The notes below the pieces were generated by a model. The model worked only from the letters and a program-made list of their open reading frames with translations, did not search any database and was not told the origin of the DNA. A stretch of DNA of 64,000 bases from Bacillus sp. B-jedd (lineage in GTDB: Bacteria > Bacillota > Bacilli > Bacillales > Cytobacillaceae). Made by a program: the position numbers and the translations under genes. The DNA lies in the NCBI RefSeq assembly GCF_000821085.1, contig NZ_CCXR01000001.1, positions 2,935,001 to 2,999,000 on the forward strand, written 5' to 3'. Below, in pieces: positions 45,738-56,012 of this stretch (position 1 is the first letter of the stretch; the number at the start of each line of letters is the position of its first letter).

Positions 45738-46922
45738 TTATATTTTTTCCAGTGCCTGCTCCAGGTCGTCGCGAATGTCCTCCCAGGCTTCCAATCCAAT
45801 CGACAGCCGGATAAGTGAATCAGAAATCCCCATTTTCTCCCGGTCCTCCTCCGCAACTCCCGAATGGGTCATTGTTGCCGGATGTTGGACAAGTGTCTCT
45901 GCATCCCCGAGGCTTACCGCGATTTTGATTAATTGTAACTCATTCATAAATTTCCGGGCAGTTTCCATCGTTCCTTTCACCTCGAAAGAGATAAGGCCTC
46001 CGTGTTGCCTCATTTGTTTTTTAGCAATATGATATTCTCTATTTTCCGGATCGCCAGGATAATAAATAGTGCCTACTTTCGGATGAGCCTTTAAATAATT
46101 GAAAATCTTTTCTGCGTTCTCACAGTGCCGATCCATCCTGACAGCCAACGTTTTCATGCCCCTCAACAAAAGCCAGGCATCAAAAGGAGAAATAACTCCG
46201 CCCATATCCTTTTGCGCCGACATCGCGACCTTTTTCATAAAATCCGCTTTTCCGACGGCTGCTCCGGCAACGACATCACCATGGCCGCAAATATACTTTG
46301 TGGCACTATGCAATGATATGTCACACCCCAACTCGATCGGTTTTTGCAAATAAGGTGAACAAAAGGTGTTATCAACCACTACGGGGATTCCTTTTTCCGA
46401 GGCAACTTCAGCCACCATTTTCAAGTCCACCAAATTCATGGTTGGATTGATTGGAGTTTCAATGAAAATAAAGCAAGTTTGATCCTGAATACCTTCCCTA
46501 ACTTCTTCCGCAGTTTCCATAGAAGAAAAACTGTGTGTGATTCCGAAATTTTCCTGCATCAATTTTAACAAGCCATACGTACAGCCATAGACTCCCTGTG
46601 AACAAAGGATATGTCCGCCTGTTTTTGCCAATGAGAAAAAAATTGCAGATACCGCAGCCATTCCTGATGAAAAAGCAAGCGCAGCCTCAGCCCCTTCGAG
46701 TTCCGCTATTCTGTCTTCAAACGCCTTAACAGTCGGATTTCCCAGGCGGGTATATATATATCCTTCTTCTTCACCGGCAAATCTGTTTCCCCCCTGCTCG
46801 GCACTGTCGAATACAAAGGTTGATGTTTGAAATAGCGGTGGAACCAAGCTTCCCTTATAGTCTTCTGGTGAGTAGCCTGAGTGAATCATTCGTGTTTCCA
46901 ATTTTAATTCTTTATCTGGCAC
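45738..46922 (-). CDS. methionine gamma-lyase (PLP, Cys/Met metabolism family)
   Basis: PLP enzyme predicted to cleave methionine to methanethiol, 2-oxobutyrate and ammonia. The 394-residue protein begins at GTG 46922, 6 nt after AAGGAGGGG; an in-frame TTG at 46955 lies inside a cre-like site and is unlikely. Substrate-binding YTRLGNPT, ALAFSSGMAA and the PLP Lys in SATKYICGHGD are present. The Cys in GVYGCTYGLL sits where methionine gamma-lyases carry their characteristic Cys and where cystathionine gamma-synthases usually differ. Alternative: cystathionine gamma-lyase. A cre-like site just before the ribosome binding site suggests carbon catabolite repression. Confidence 0.85.
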   Translation of the reverse strand: MPDKELKLETRMIHSGYSPEDYKGSLVPPLFQTSTFVFDSAEQGGNRFAGEEEGYIYTRLGNPTVKAFEDRIAELEGAEAALAFSSGMAAVSAIFFSLAKTGGHILCSQGVYGCTYGLLKLMQENFGITHSFSSMETAEEVREGIQDQTCFIFIETPINPTMNLVDLKMVAEVASEKGIPVVVDNTFCSPYLQKPIELGCDISLHSATKYICGHGDVVAGAAVGKADFMKKVAMSAQKDMGGVISPFDAWLLLRGMKTLAVRMDRHCENAEKIFNYLKAHPKVGTIYYPGDPENREYHIAKKQMRQHGGLISFEVKGTMETARKFMNELQLIKIAVSLGDAETLVQHPATMTHSGVAEEDREKMGISDSLIRLSIGLEAWEDIRDDLEQALEKI

Positions 46923-46940
46923 ATAAACCCCTCCTTGTAT

Positions 46941-46954
46941 TGCAAGCGCTTTCA
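46941..46954 (-). promoter_or_regulatory. cre-like CcpA site before the methionine gamma-lyase gene
   Basis: The minus strand reads TGAAAGCGCTTGCA, 13 of 14 positions. It lies 19 nt before the start codon, inside the transcribed leader, which suits a roadblock-type repression. Confidence 0.68.
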
Positions 46955-47035
46955 AACCATCTTGTTTTTAGGATAAGGCAAATCTGGAAAAGATGAAAGG
47001 AAAATGATGAGTATACATAGAAATGAAACTAGCCC

Positions 47036-47065
47036 TTGACTAAAGGCTGTTAAAAATTATATAAT
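47036..47065 (+). promoter_or_regulatory. promoter of rpsD
   Basis: TTGACT (47036-47041), an 18-nt spacer and TATAAT (47060-47065): a strong sigma-A promoter with a start near 47072. Confidence 0.8.
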
Positions 47066-47071
47066 ACTCTT

Positions 47072-47252
47072 TGTGTAAAATATCGCAGCCTATGTGAACA
47101 CAATATGGATCTCATTTTGTTCCTCACACTAGTGATGGTGCATCTTGTAACCCTATGCTGCTGGGGCGAGGGTGCATGAAAACAAAATGGCCCATACTGA
47201 CGATTCATACGGTTTTTATTTTACAAAATAAAAACACAAGGAGGAGTCTCTC
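47072..47252 (+). other. rpsD leader, likely S4 autoregulatory RNA
   Basis: About 180 nt lie between the promoter and rpsD without a gene. In B. subtilis ribosomal protein S4 represses its own synthesis by binding a pseudoknot in the rpsD leader. The GC-rich middle with repeated GGTGCAT (47137 and 47172 area) and complementary segments is compatible, but I did not fold it. Confidence 0.5.
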
Positions 47253-47855
47253 ATGGCTCGTTATACCGGCCCAAGCTGGAAAATTTCCCGCCGTCTTGGA
47301 ATTTCACTAAGCGGTACAGGAAAAGAACTAGAAAAGCGTCCATACGCACCAGGACAACATGGTCCTAACCAACGCAAGAAGCTTTCCGAATACGGATTGC
47401 AGCTTCAAGAAAAGCAAAAGCTTCGTCACATGTACGGAGTGAACGAGCGCCAATTCCGCACTTTGTTTGACAGAGCCGGAAAAATGGCTGGAGTTCATGG
47501 CGAAAACTTCATGATTCTTCTTGAATCACGCCTTGACAACGTTGTTTATCGTTTAGGCCTTGCTCGCACTCGCCGTGCAGCACGCCAATTGGTAAACCAC
47601 GGCCACATCCTTGTGGACGGTTCCCGCGTTGACATTCCGTCATACCGCGTAGCGCCAGGCCAAACAATCAGCCTGCGTGAAAAATCCCGCAATCTTGATG
47701 TTGTTAAAGAATCTTTGTCTGTGAACAGCTTTGTTCCTGACTACTTGACTTTCGATGCAGACAAGCTAGAGGGCACATTTACTCGCCTTCCTGAGCGTTC
47801 AGAGCTTCCTGCTGAAATCAACGAAACATTCATCGTCGAGTTCTATTCACGTTAA
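47253..47855 (+). CDS. rpsD: 30S ribosomal protein S4
   Basis: Primary 16S rRNA-binding protein that starts assembly of the small subunit body. The 200 residues are full length: [16 protein letters not shown] at the N-terminus, an S4 RNA-binding domain around [20 protein letters not shown] and [20 protein letters not shown]. This is the form without zinc-binding cysteines. AAGGAGGAG precedes the ATG. It is transcribed alone from a strong promoter with a long leader, as in B. subtilis. Confidence 0.98.
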   Translation: MARYTGPSWKISRRLGISLSGTGKELEKRPYAPGQHGPNQRKKLSEYGLQLQEKQKLRHMYGVNERQFRTLFDRAGKMAGVHGENFMILLESRLDNVVYRLGLARTRRAARQLVNHGHILVDGSRVDIPSYRVAPGQTISLREKSRNLDVVKESLSVNSFVPDYLTFDADKLEGTFTRLPERSELPAEINETFIVEFYSR

Positions 47856-47870
47856 TAGGAACTTCGAGCA

Positions 47871-47903
47871 AAACCCCTGTCCATGCCGGACAGGGGTTTT
47901 TTT
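47871..47903 (+). terminator. terminator of rpsD
   Basis: AACCCCTGTCC and GGACAGGGGTT form an 11-bp stem followed by seven T. Confidence 0.92.
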
Positions 47904-47920
47904 GGCTCTATTAAATTGGT

Positions 47921-47940
47921 GGTTGAATTCCAATCAACTA
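47921..47940. repeat. possible remnant of the palindromic repeat
   Basis: GGTTGAATTCCAATCAAC is a short imperfect palindrome that joins what look like the two outer ends of the repeat seen at 21283-21412 (GGTTGATTTCC and CCAATCAACC). It may be a collapsed copy; chance is not excluded. Confidence 0.3.
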
Positions 47941-48001
47941 AACTGCAAACAACTTTCCTCTTCTTTATAGAGCCTTTTATTTCTTCAGGCTTGCCGGCCC
48001 G

Positions 48002-48184
48002 CTAATTTTTTCGAAAAACTATTTTTTTGTAGAGAATGGACAGGAAGACATAAATGGCAATGACAACTGCGGCTGTTAAAATCCGTTCCTTAAGGACTCC
48101 GTCAGCCATAAGGACAGGCCCGAGGCCAAAAAACGTGACAAGGGCAAAAAGTGAAATAAAGAAAATATTCCATAGCATCTTCAA
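48002..48184 (-). CDS. small two-helix membrane protein of unknown function
   Basis: From TTG 48184, which has GGGGTGA 5 nt upstream, the product is 60 residues: a first helix (about 5-24, WNIFFISLFALVTFFGLGPV), a short charged turn (DGVLKER) and a second helix (about 33-53). An ATG two codons later is possible. The longer in-frame reading upstream to 48307 runs through the tyrS terminator and is not supported. I do not recognise a family. Confidence 0.6.
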   Translation of the reverse strand: MKMLWNIFFISLFALVTFFGLGPVLMADGVLKERILTAAVVIAIYVFLSILYKKIVFRKN

Positions 48185-48258
48185 CCTAATCACCCCTTTT
48201 ACATAGTAGACGCTGCTATGCCTGTACTTGTTTCTGTCTGGCAAGCCCATTCTCCCTA

Positions 48259-48292
48259 CAAAAAAACGCCGCAAACGATTGTTTGCGGCATA
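48259..48292 (-). terminator. terminator of tyrS
   Basis: GCCGCAAAC and GTTTGCGGC form a 9-bp stem with a 4-nt loop; on the minus strand GTTTTTTT follows. Confidence 0.88.
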
Positions 48293-48313
48293 ATTCCCAA
48301 AAACCATTCAAAA

Positions 48314-49821
<1,508 letters not shown>

Positions 49822-49935
49822 TTGATTACTATATGATTTATATTCCTTTTTACCACACTGGGATATTTTTTGTCAAATGCCCTTTGTATTTTTCGGAAAT
49901 TTCCAGAAGAAACACATTTTTTACACATTGTTTAT

Positions 49936-49943
49936 GCTATAAT
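49936..49943 (+). promoter_or_regulatory. extended -10 promoter of the PBP gene
   Basis: TGCTATAAT is a TGn-extended -10 with a perfect TATAAT; the -35 region (CATTTT) is weak. It lies 28 nt before the start codon. Confidence 0.55.
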
Positions 49944-49970
49944 GATTGTGATTTTGGAGGGATTAAATGA

Positions 49971-52745
49971 ATGGATAATAAGAAACAGCGTTTTGTAAAG
50001 AAAGCAAAATCCGTGTTTACAAATAAAAAAACCGCCAAGCGGGCGAGAATTGCTTACGGGGTAGCCTGGAATCTTTTTCTCTTATTTCTGACCATTGGCA
50101 TCGCCGGCGGCGTGTTCGCGGCAGGAGCAGGCGCCGGTTACTTCGCTTCGCTTGTAAAGGATGAGCCTGTCCGTAGTTATGACAGCATGAAAAAAGATAT
50201 CTACAACTATACGGAAACATCCGATGTCTATTTTGCCAATGATGTTTTCCTGGGAAAGCTGCGAAGCGATCTGGACCGTGAAAAAGTGAAGCTTCCCGAT
50301 GTTTCCAAGCATTTGATTAACGCCGTCATTGCCACGGAGGATGAATACTTTTATGAGCATAACGGTGTTGTTCCAAAGGCAATCATGAGGGCTGTGCTGC
50401 AGGAAGTAACCAATTCCCCAATCCAATCAGGGGGAAGCACACTGACGCAGCAGCTTATCAAAAACCAAATTTTAACGAATGAAGTTTCTTTTGAAAGGAA
50501 AGCAAAGGAAATCCTCCTTGCTCTCAGGTTAGAATGTTTTTTTGAAAAGGATGAAATCTTGGAGGCCTATCTCAATATGGCAACCTTCGGACGGAATGCG
50601 TCCGGACGGAATATCGCTGGTGTCCAGTCGGCCGCCAAGGGGATATTTGGTGTCTATGCAAGCAAGCTAAACCTTGCACAGTCGGCTTTTATTGCGGGCC
50701 TGCCTCAAAGCCCGTTCGGCTACACGCCTTTTACTAGGGACAAGCAGGTGAAGGAAAATCTCCAGCCAGGTCTTGATAGGATGAAGATTGTCCTGAAACG
50801 GATGTACAATGGCGGATATATTACCGAGCAGGAGTATAAGGACGCGCTTGCCTATGATATTACCAAGGATTTCGCAAAGCCGGCAGCTGACCCGCTTGAA
50901 AAGTACCCATATGTCATGGTCGAAGCAGAGCAGCGCGCAGTCGAGCTCCTCACTAAATTGCTTGCCGAAAAGGCGGGAGTGACCGAAAAACAATTAAAAG
51001 AAAGCGATGAACTTTATAATAAGTATTATATTCTTGCTGACCGTGAGTTGAAACAGAACGGCTACAGCATCCATACAACGATTGACAAAGAACTATATGA
51101 CGCGATGGAACAGGCGAAGAACAAGTATCCTTACTACGGACCGGATAAGCCGCAAACTAAGATCGACCCGGAAACAAAGAAGGAAATCACGGTCATGGAG
51201 CCTGTAGAAGTCGGTGCGATCATGATTGAAAACAAGACCGGGAAAATCCTCAGTTTCGTTGGCGGTCGTGACTTTAAAAAACAGGAGCTGAACCACGCAA
51301 CCCGGGCCATCCGTAACAACGGATCCACCATGAAGCCCCTGCTGGTTTACGGGCCAGCCTTTGAACTAGGCGCCGCCGCACCCGGAACAATCCTTCCGGA
51401 CGTGCCGCTTCGTTTGAATCCAAGTGCCCCAGGCAAGATTTGGCCAACGAATTACGGTGGCGGATACAGCGGTTTGGCAACGGCCCGCTACGCGTTTGCA
51501 AAATCGTATAACATACCAGCGGTAAAGCTATATACAAAGATTGAGAATAAGAACCCTGCCCAGTTCCTTGAAAAAATGGGCTTCAGCACACTTCTAAAAG
51601 ATGATTATACGAACCGGTCCGCAGCAATCGGCGCTATGCAAAATGGTGTAACAGTCGAAGAAAACACAAATGCCTTTACCACTTTTGCAAATAACGGTAA
51701 ATTCATCGATGCGTACATGATTGAAAAGATTACCGATAAAGATGGCAATGTCATCTATCAGCATGAGTCAAAGCCTGTCAATGTTTTCAGTCCACAAACA
51801 GCCTACCTGACAGTTGATATCATGCGCGATGTGTTCAAGTATGGCACAGCCGCGGGTGTCAAGAGCAAGCTGAAATTCAGTGCTGATTGGGCAGGCAAAA
51901 CTGGAACAGGTAACAACTATTATGATTCCTGGCTTATTGGTTCAAACCCGAATATTACATTCGGAATCTGGACAGGGTACGATACCCAAAAATCCCTTCA
52001 GGCACGAAGCAGCCTGTCATACAGCCAGCGGACAAATTTCCTTTGGGCATCGCTGCTGAACGCGGCCTACGATAAAAAACCGGCCGTTGTAGCACCTAAG
52101 AGTTCATTTAAAATGCCAGGCGGAATTGTCCGTAGATCATTCTGCGCAGTATCCGGCTCGCTTCCATCCGAAGCTTGCGCGAAAGCCGGCCTTGTCGAGA
52201 CTGATTTATTCAATGTGAAGTACCTTCCGAGCAAGGTGGACAACAGCCTTGGCACAGGCAAGTTCGTCAAGATCGGTGATAAGAACTATTTGGCACTTGA
52301 CTCGACACCGAGTGATTTTGCCGAGACAGGTCTTGTCCTTAATCCGGAATTCATTAAAGCCCTAACCGGGACCAATTTAAGGGATAATTCAGCCATCGTG
52401 CCTAAGCTGAAGAGATGGTCGAATCTGCTCGTTCCGGATGCGAAGCTCCCTGAAAACGGAAAGACCCCAGCTTCCGTCACCTTAAGGGCCTCTGGCAGCA
52501 CATTGGCCTGGGGGGCCGTCAACGAAAGCGACATTATCGGCTACAGGGTCTATACGGAAGGCGGATCCAAGGTCGCCAGCATTCGTGCCGGGACCGGGCT
52601 TTCCTATCCGGCCAAAAACGGGACCTATTATGTTACAGCTGTCGATATAGCTGGAAAGGAATCGGCTCCGTCGAACAAGATCACGATTGGCCCGAAAAAA
52701 GAAGAAGCAAAACCTGAATCAGATTCAGAATCTGATGAAGAATAA
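49971..52745 (+). CDS. class A penicillin-binding protein (transglycosylase/transpeptidase)
   Basis: Bifunctional peptidoglycan synthase, 924 residues. A basic cytoplasmic tail leads to one membrane helix (about 30-58). The glycosyltransferase domain follows (about 75-260; ATEDEYFYEHNGV with the catalytic Glu, GGSTLTQQLIKN, ERKAKEILLALRLE). The transpeptidase domain has NNGSTMKP (catalytic Ser), AKSYNIPA (SxN) and AGKTGTGNN (KTG). A fibronectin-III-like domain (about 830-910) and an acidic tail ending ESDSESDEE close the protein. GGAGGG precedes the ATG. It is single and converges on acsA. Which B. subtilis PBP it corresponds to is unclear. Confidence 0.93.
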   Translation: MDNKKQRFVKKAKSVFTNKKTAKRARIAYGVAWNLFLLFLTIGIAGGVFAAGAGAGYFASLVKDEPVRSYDSMKKDIYNYTETSDVYFANDVFLGKLRSDLDREKVKLPDVSKHLINAVIATEDEYFYEHNGVVPKAIMRAVLQEVTNSPIQSGGSTLTQQLIKNQILTNEVSFERKAKEILLALRLECFFEKDEILEAYLNMATFGRNASGRNIAGVQSAAKGIFGVYASKLNLAQSAFIAGLPQSPFGYTPFTRDKQVKENLQPGLDRMKIVLKRMYNGGYITEQEYKDALAYDITKDFAKPAADPLEKYPYVMVEAEQRAVELLTKLLAEKAGVTEKQLKESDELYNKYYILADRELKQNGYSIHTTIDKELYDAMEQAKNKYPYYGPDKPQTKIDPETKKEITVMEPVEVGAIMIENKTGKILSFVGGRDFKKQELNHATRAIRNNGSTMKPLLVYGPAFELGAAAPGTILPDVPLRLNPSAPGKIWPTNYGGGYSGLATARYAFAKSYNIPAVKLYTKIENKNPAQFLEKMGFSTLLKDDYTNRSAAIGAMQNGVTVEENTNAFTTFANNGKFIDAYMIEKITDKDGNVIYQHESKPVNVFSPQTAYLTVDIMRDVFKYGTAAGVKSKLKFSADWAGKTGTGNNYYDSWLIGSNPNITFGIWTGYDTQKSLQARSSLSYSQRTNFLWASLLNAAYDKKPAVVAPKSSFKMPGGIVRRSFCAVSGSLPSEACAKAGLVETDLFNVKYLPSKVDNSLGTGKFVKIGDKNYLALDSTPSDFAETGLVLNPEFIKALTGTNLRDNSAIVPKLKRWSNLLVPDAKLPENGKTPASVTLRASGSTLAWGAVNESDIIGYRVYTEGGSKVASIRAGTGLSYPAKNGTYYVTAVDIAGKESAPSNKITIGPKKEEAKPESDSESDEE

Positions 52746-52782
52746 GAAACCGCTCCGGGAAATTTCCCGGAGCGGTTTTTCG
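52746..52782. terminator. bidirectional terminator between the PBP gene and acsA
   Basis: AAACCGCTCCGGG and CCCGGAGCGGTTT form a 13-bp stem with a 6-nt loop, then TT. Confidence 0.9.
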
Positions 52783-52812
52783 TGTTTTATGCTGTTACTC
52801 AAATCATTGTTA

Positions 52813-54528
52813 TTAATCTTCCATTGTGGACAGGTCGCCAGTCGGCAAATCGAGTTCCCACGCCTTAAGGACACGTCTCATGATTTTCCCGCTTCGTGTT
52901 TTTGGCAGTTTATCCCGGAAATCAATCTCACGCGGTGCGGCATGTGCAGCGAGTCCCTTTTTGACAAATTGCTTGATTTCTTCCTTTAATTCATCAGTTG
53001 CCTCATAGCCATCCCTCAAGGCGACAAAGGCTTTGATGATTTCCCCTCGGACAGGATCCGGTTTTCCAATGACACCGGCTTCTGCAATGGCAGGATGCTC
53101 AACCAGCTTGCTTTCAACCTCGAAAGGCCCTACCCTCTCTCCTGATGTCATAATGACATCATCTACCCGGCCTTGGAACCAGAAATATCCATCCTCATCC
53201 ATATAAGCGGAATCTCCTGTCAAATACCAGCCGCCCGGCATAAAGTAGGATTCGTATTTTTCACGATTATTCCAAATGGTATGCATCATTGCAGGCCAGC
53301 CTTTTTGGATGGCCAGATTGCCCATTCTGTACGGAGGAAGTTCTTCACCGCGGTCATCGACAATGGCTGCTTTGACCCCTGGTATAGCCTTGCCCATTGA
53401 ACCTGGCTTGATAGGCATACAAGGGAAATTACAAATAAGCTGGGCCCCCGTCTCAGTCATCCAGTAGGTGTCATGGATGCGTTTATTGAAGACTTTCATA
53501 CCCCATTTGACAACTTCCGGGTTAAGAGGTTCCCCAACACTCAAGACATGTCGCAGGCTGCTAAGATCGTATTTTTTAACGATTTCATCGCCAGCTCCCA
53601 TCAACATCCTGAATGCCGTCGGGGCGCTGTACCAGACGGTGACGCCAAACTCTTCAATAACACTGTACCAGGCTTCAGGAGAGAAACGGCCTCCGACGAT
53701 GACATTCGACCCGCCTAGAAGCCAAGGACCGAAAATACCATAGGATGTACCTGTCACCCATCCAGGATCCGCGGTGCACCAGTAAATGTCCTCCTCCTGC
53801 AGGTCAAGCACCCACTTTGCCGTCTGATGGTGCTGGATCATCGCATTGTGGACATGGAGGACTCCTTTCGGCTTACCTGTTGAACCGGAAGTATAGTGGA
53901 GGATCAGACCATCCTGTCTATCAACCCATTCAACTTTCAGTTTATTGTCAGCGTTTTCAAATTTACTTTTAAAATCAATGATCGTGCCGTCTTCTTCCAC
54001 GTTATCGCCGACAACGAATATGTATTTTAAATCAGGAAGATCCCTTGGCACCCTTTCAAGCAACTCAGGTGTAGTAACGATGACTTTTGCTCCGCTATCT
54101 TCAAGACGGTCCCTTACTGCGCCTTCCATGAATGCTTCAAACAATGGTCCGACGATTGCCCCCAATTTGATAGTGCCAAGAACAGCGAAATACAATTCAG
54201 GTGAGCGCGGCATGAAAATAAAGACACGGTCCCCTTTTTCGACATCCCCATAACTTTTAAGGACGTTCGCAGCCTTGTTTGACAGTTCTTTCATCTCTTT
54301 GAAAGTGTATTTTTCATTTCTGTTTTTGTCCTTGTAGTAAAGCGCCACCTTGTTTTTGCGGAAGGTTTCGGCATGGCGGTCGATTGCCTCATACGCGGCG
54401 TTTACAAGCCCGGTTGTATGCCAGCTGAAATCCTTTTCAACATCCTTCCAGTCAAAAGAAGCACGGACATCCTCGTAATTCTCCAGATTGTGATTTCCTT
54501 CAATGACTGGCAAAGATTCTATTTTCAT
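52813..54528 (-). CDS. acsA: acetyl-CoA synthetase
   Basis: Activates acetate to acetyl-CoA through acetyl-AMP. The 571 residues match Bacillus AcsA. The P-loop LHYTSGSTGKPKGVLH is near residue 210, with DTYWMTETG, YLTGDSAYMDEDGYFWFQGR and the C-terminal PKTRSGKIMRR, whose Lys (about 548) is the residue acetylated by AcuA. It is divergent from acuABC, which encode that acetylation switch. A cre-like site in the shared promoter region points to CcpA control. Confidence 0.96.
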   Translation of the reverse strand: MKIESLPVIEGNHNLENYEDVRASFDWKDVEKDFSWHTTGLVNAAYEAIDRHAETFRKNKVALYYKDKNRNEKYTFKEMKELSNKAANVLKSYGDVEKGDRVFIFMPRSPELYFAVLGTIKLGAIVGPLFEAFMEGAVRDRLEDSGAKVIVTTPELLERVPRDLPDLKYIFVVGDNVEEDGTIIDFKSKFENADNKLKVEWVDRQDGLILHYTSGSTGKPKGVLHVHNAMIQHHQTAKWVLDLQEEDIYWCTADPGWVTGTSYGIFGPWLLGGSNVIVGGRFSPEAWYSVIEEFGVTVWYSAPTAFRMLMGAGDEIVKKYDLSSLRHVLSVGEPLNPEVVKWGMKVFNKRIHDTYWMTETGAQLICNFPCMPIKPGSMGKAIPGVKAAIVDDRGEELPPYRMGNLAIQKGWPAMMHTIWNNREKYESYFMPGGWYLTGDSAYMDEDGYFWFQGRVDDVIMTSGERVGPFEVESKLVEHPAIAEAGVIGKPDPVRGEIIKAFVALRDGYEATDELKEEIKQFVKKGLAAHAAPREIDFRDKLPKTRSGKIMRRVLKAWELDLPTGDLSTMED

Positions 54529-54557
54529 TTGTTCTCCCCCTTTTCAAAGTTTATATT

Positions 54558-54586
54558 ATTATAGTATAAATTAAAGCTATTCACAA
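54558..54586 (-). promoter_or_regulatory. promoter of acsA
   Basis: Minus strand: TTGTGA (54586-54581), a 17-nt spacer, TATAAT (54563-54558), giving a leader of about 23 nt. A TTGACA lies further upstream but has no good partner. Confidence 0.6.
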
Positions 54587-54646
54587 TTTTTAAAATATTG
54601 ATTGTAAAATTAAGCTGTCAAAGTAGTAATTTTCCAGAAAATTAAG

Positions 54647-54660
54647 TGAAAGCGCTTCAT
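54647..54660. promoter_or_regulatory. cre-like CcpA site between acsA and acuA
   Basis: TGAAAGCGCTTCAT: 11 of 14 positions, but strongly palindromic at its centre (GAAAGCGCTTC). It overlaps the weak -35 region of the acuA promoter, whose TATAAT is at 54677-54682. Confidence 0.6.
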
Positions 54661-54719
54661 CTATTCTGTTTTTATGTATAATAGATGTAGGATCGATAGC
54701 ATTTGCAGGTGGTGAACTT

Positions 54720-55352
54720 GTGGAACATAAAAAAACGTATAATGCGAAAGAATTGAAAACCCCTAATGGCAACTTAATTATTGAAGGGCCTATTTCCCCT
54801 GAAAAACTGGCAAGCTACGATTTTCATGAAGATTTGACAGCTTTCCGTCAGCCTCCCCAGCAGCATAAGGCGTTAATCGGAATAGCCGGGTTGCCTGAAG
54901 GCCGAATCATTATTGCCAGAAGACTCCATATGATCGTCGGGTATGTAACCTATCTTTATCCCGATCCGCTTGAACGCTGGTCGGAGGGGAAAATGGAGGA
55001 TTTGATAGAACTCGGCGCGATTGAAGTCATACCTGAATTCAGGGGGTTCTCTGTTGGAAAAAACCTCTTAAAGGTTTCGATGATGGATGATGCTATGGAA
55101 GACTATATCACGATAACAACAGAATATTATTGGCATTGGGATTTAAAAGGCACCGGCCTGAACGTATGGGAATACCGAAAAGTAATGGAAAAAATGATGA
55201 ATGCCGGCGGCCTTGAATGGTACGCTACGGATGACCCGGAAATAAGTTCCCATCCGGCTAACTGCCTGATGGCGAGGATTGGCAAAAGAGTACGTACCGA
55301 ATCCATTCAAAAATTTGATCAACTCCGGTTTAAAAACCGCTTTATGTACTGA
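54720..55352 (+). CDS. acuA: acetoin utilisation protein AcuA (protein lysine acetyltransferase)
   Basis: GNAT acetyltransferase that inactivates AcsA by acetylating its catalytic Lys. The 210 residues start at GTG 54720, with AGGTGG upstream. The acetyl-CoA-binding region EVIPEFRGFSVGKNLLKVSM (Q/RxxGxG/A type) is near residue 103; TTEYYWHWDLKG and the tail RIGKRVRTESIQKFDQLRF match AcuA. It leads acuABC, divergent from its target gene acsA. Confidence 0.95.
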   Translation: MEHKKTYNAKELKTPNGNLIIEGPISPEKLASYDFHEDLTAFRQPPQQHKALIGIAGLPEGRIIIARRLHMIVGYVTYLYPDPLERWSEGKMEDLIELGAIEVIPEFRGFSVGKNLLKVSMMDDAMEDYITITTEYYWHWDLKGTGLNVWEYRKVMEKMMNAGGLEWYATDDPEISSHPANCLMARIGKRVRTESIQKFDQLRFKNRFMY

Positions 55353-55364
55353 GGGGGATTGGGC

Positions 55365-56012
55365 ATGATCATTGAAGAAATCATGAAGAAAAATGTCGCC
55401 ACTCTTAAGCCTTCCAATTCAATAGAAGAGGCAATCCGTCTGATGGAAAATCTGAAAATACGCCACATCCCAATTATCAACGAGGAAAGCCGCGTCGTCG
55501 GGCTGGTCACGGATAGAGATATTAAAGAGGCCGCACCTTCCATTTTCCGCAGGGAAGAACATGCGGAAGATTTACAGAAACCGTTGGAATCCATCATGAA
55601 GAAAGAGGTCATCACCGGCCATCCACTTGACTTCGTGGAAGAAACCGCGGCGCTTTTCTATGAGCAAAAGATCAGCTGCCTTCCAGTGGTGCAGGAAAAA
55701 CGCCTTGTAGGCATTGTAACGGAAACAGACCTGCTTTATACACTTGTCGAGTTGACCGGCGCGCACCAGCCTGGCTCACAGATTGAAATAAAAGTGCCCA
55801 ACAAAACCGGCACTCTTTGGGAAATCGCAAATGTGGTCCGCAATCGTAAAGCCAATATACAAAGTGTCCTTGTTTACCCTGATAAACAGGACGAAGCATA
55901 TAAAATTCTGGTCATCAGAGTACAAACCATGAATCCCGTAGGCCTCATCCATGATTTAAAGGCGGCAGGCCATCACGTACTCTGGCCGAATATTCCAGGG
56001 ATGCCTATATGA
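55365..56012 (+). CDS. acuB: acetoin utilisation protein AcuB (CBS and ACT domains)
   Basis: A 215-residue protein with two CBS repeats (about 1-120; IRHIPIINEESRVVGLVTDR and KISCLPVVQEKRLVGIVTET) and a C-terminal ACT domain (about 135-215, IEIKVPNKTGTLWEIANVV). It probably binds an adenine nucleotide; its exact role in the Acu system is not settled. The ATG at 55365 is 7 nt after GAGGGGG; an in-frame TTG at 55359 is too close. Its stop overlaps acuC. Confidence 0.93.
   Translation: MIIEEIMKKNVATLKPSNSIEEAIRLMENLKIRHIPIINEESRVVGLVTDRDIKEAAPSIFRREEHAEDLQKPLESIMKKEVITGHPLDFVEETAALFYEQKISCLPVVQEKRLVGIVTETDLLYTLVELTGAHQPGSQIEIKVPNKTGTLWEIANVVRNRKANIQSVLVYPDKQDEAYKILVIRVQTMNPVGLIHDLKAAGHHVLWPNIPGMPI

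Noticed and set aside
48185..48307. N-terminal extension of the small membrane protein up to 48307.
   Set aside because: It runs through the tyrS terminator, and the ribosome binding site fits the start at 48184.
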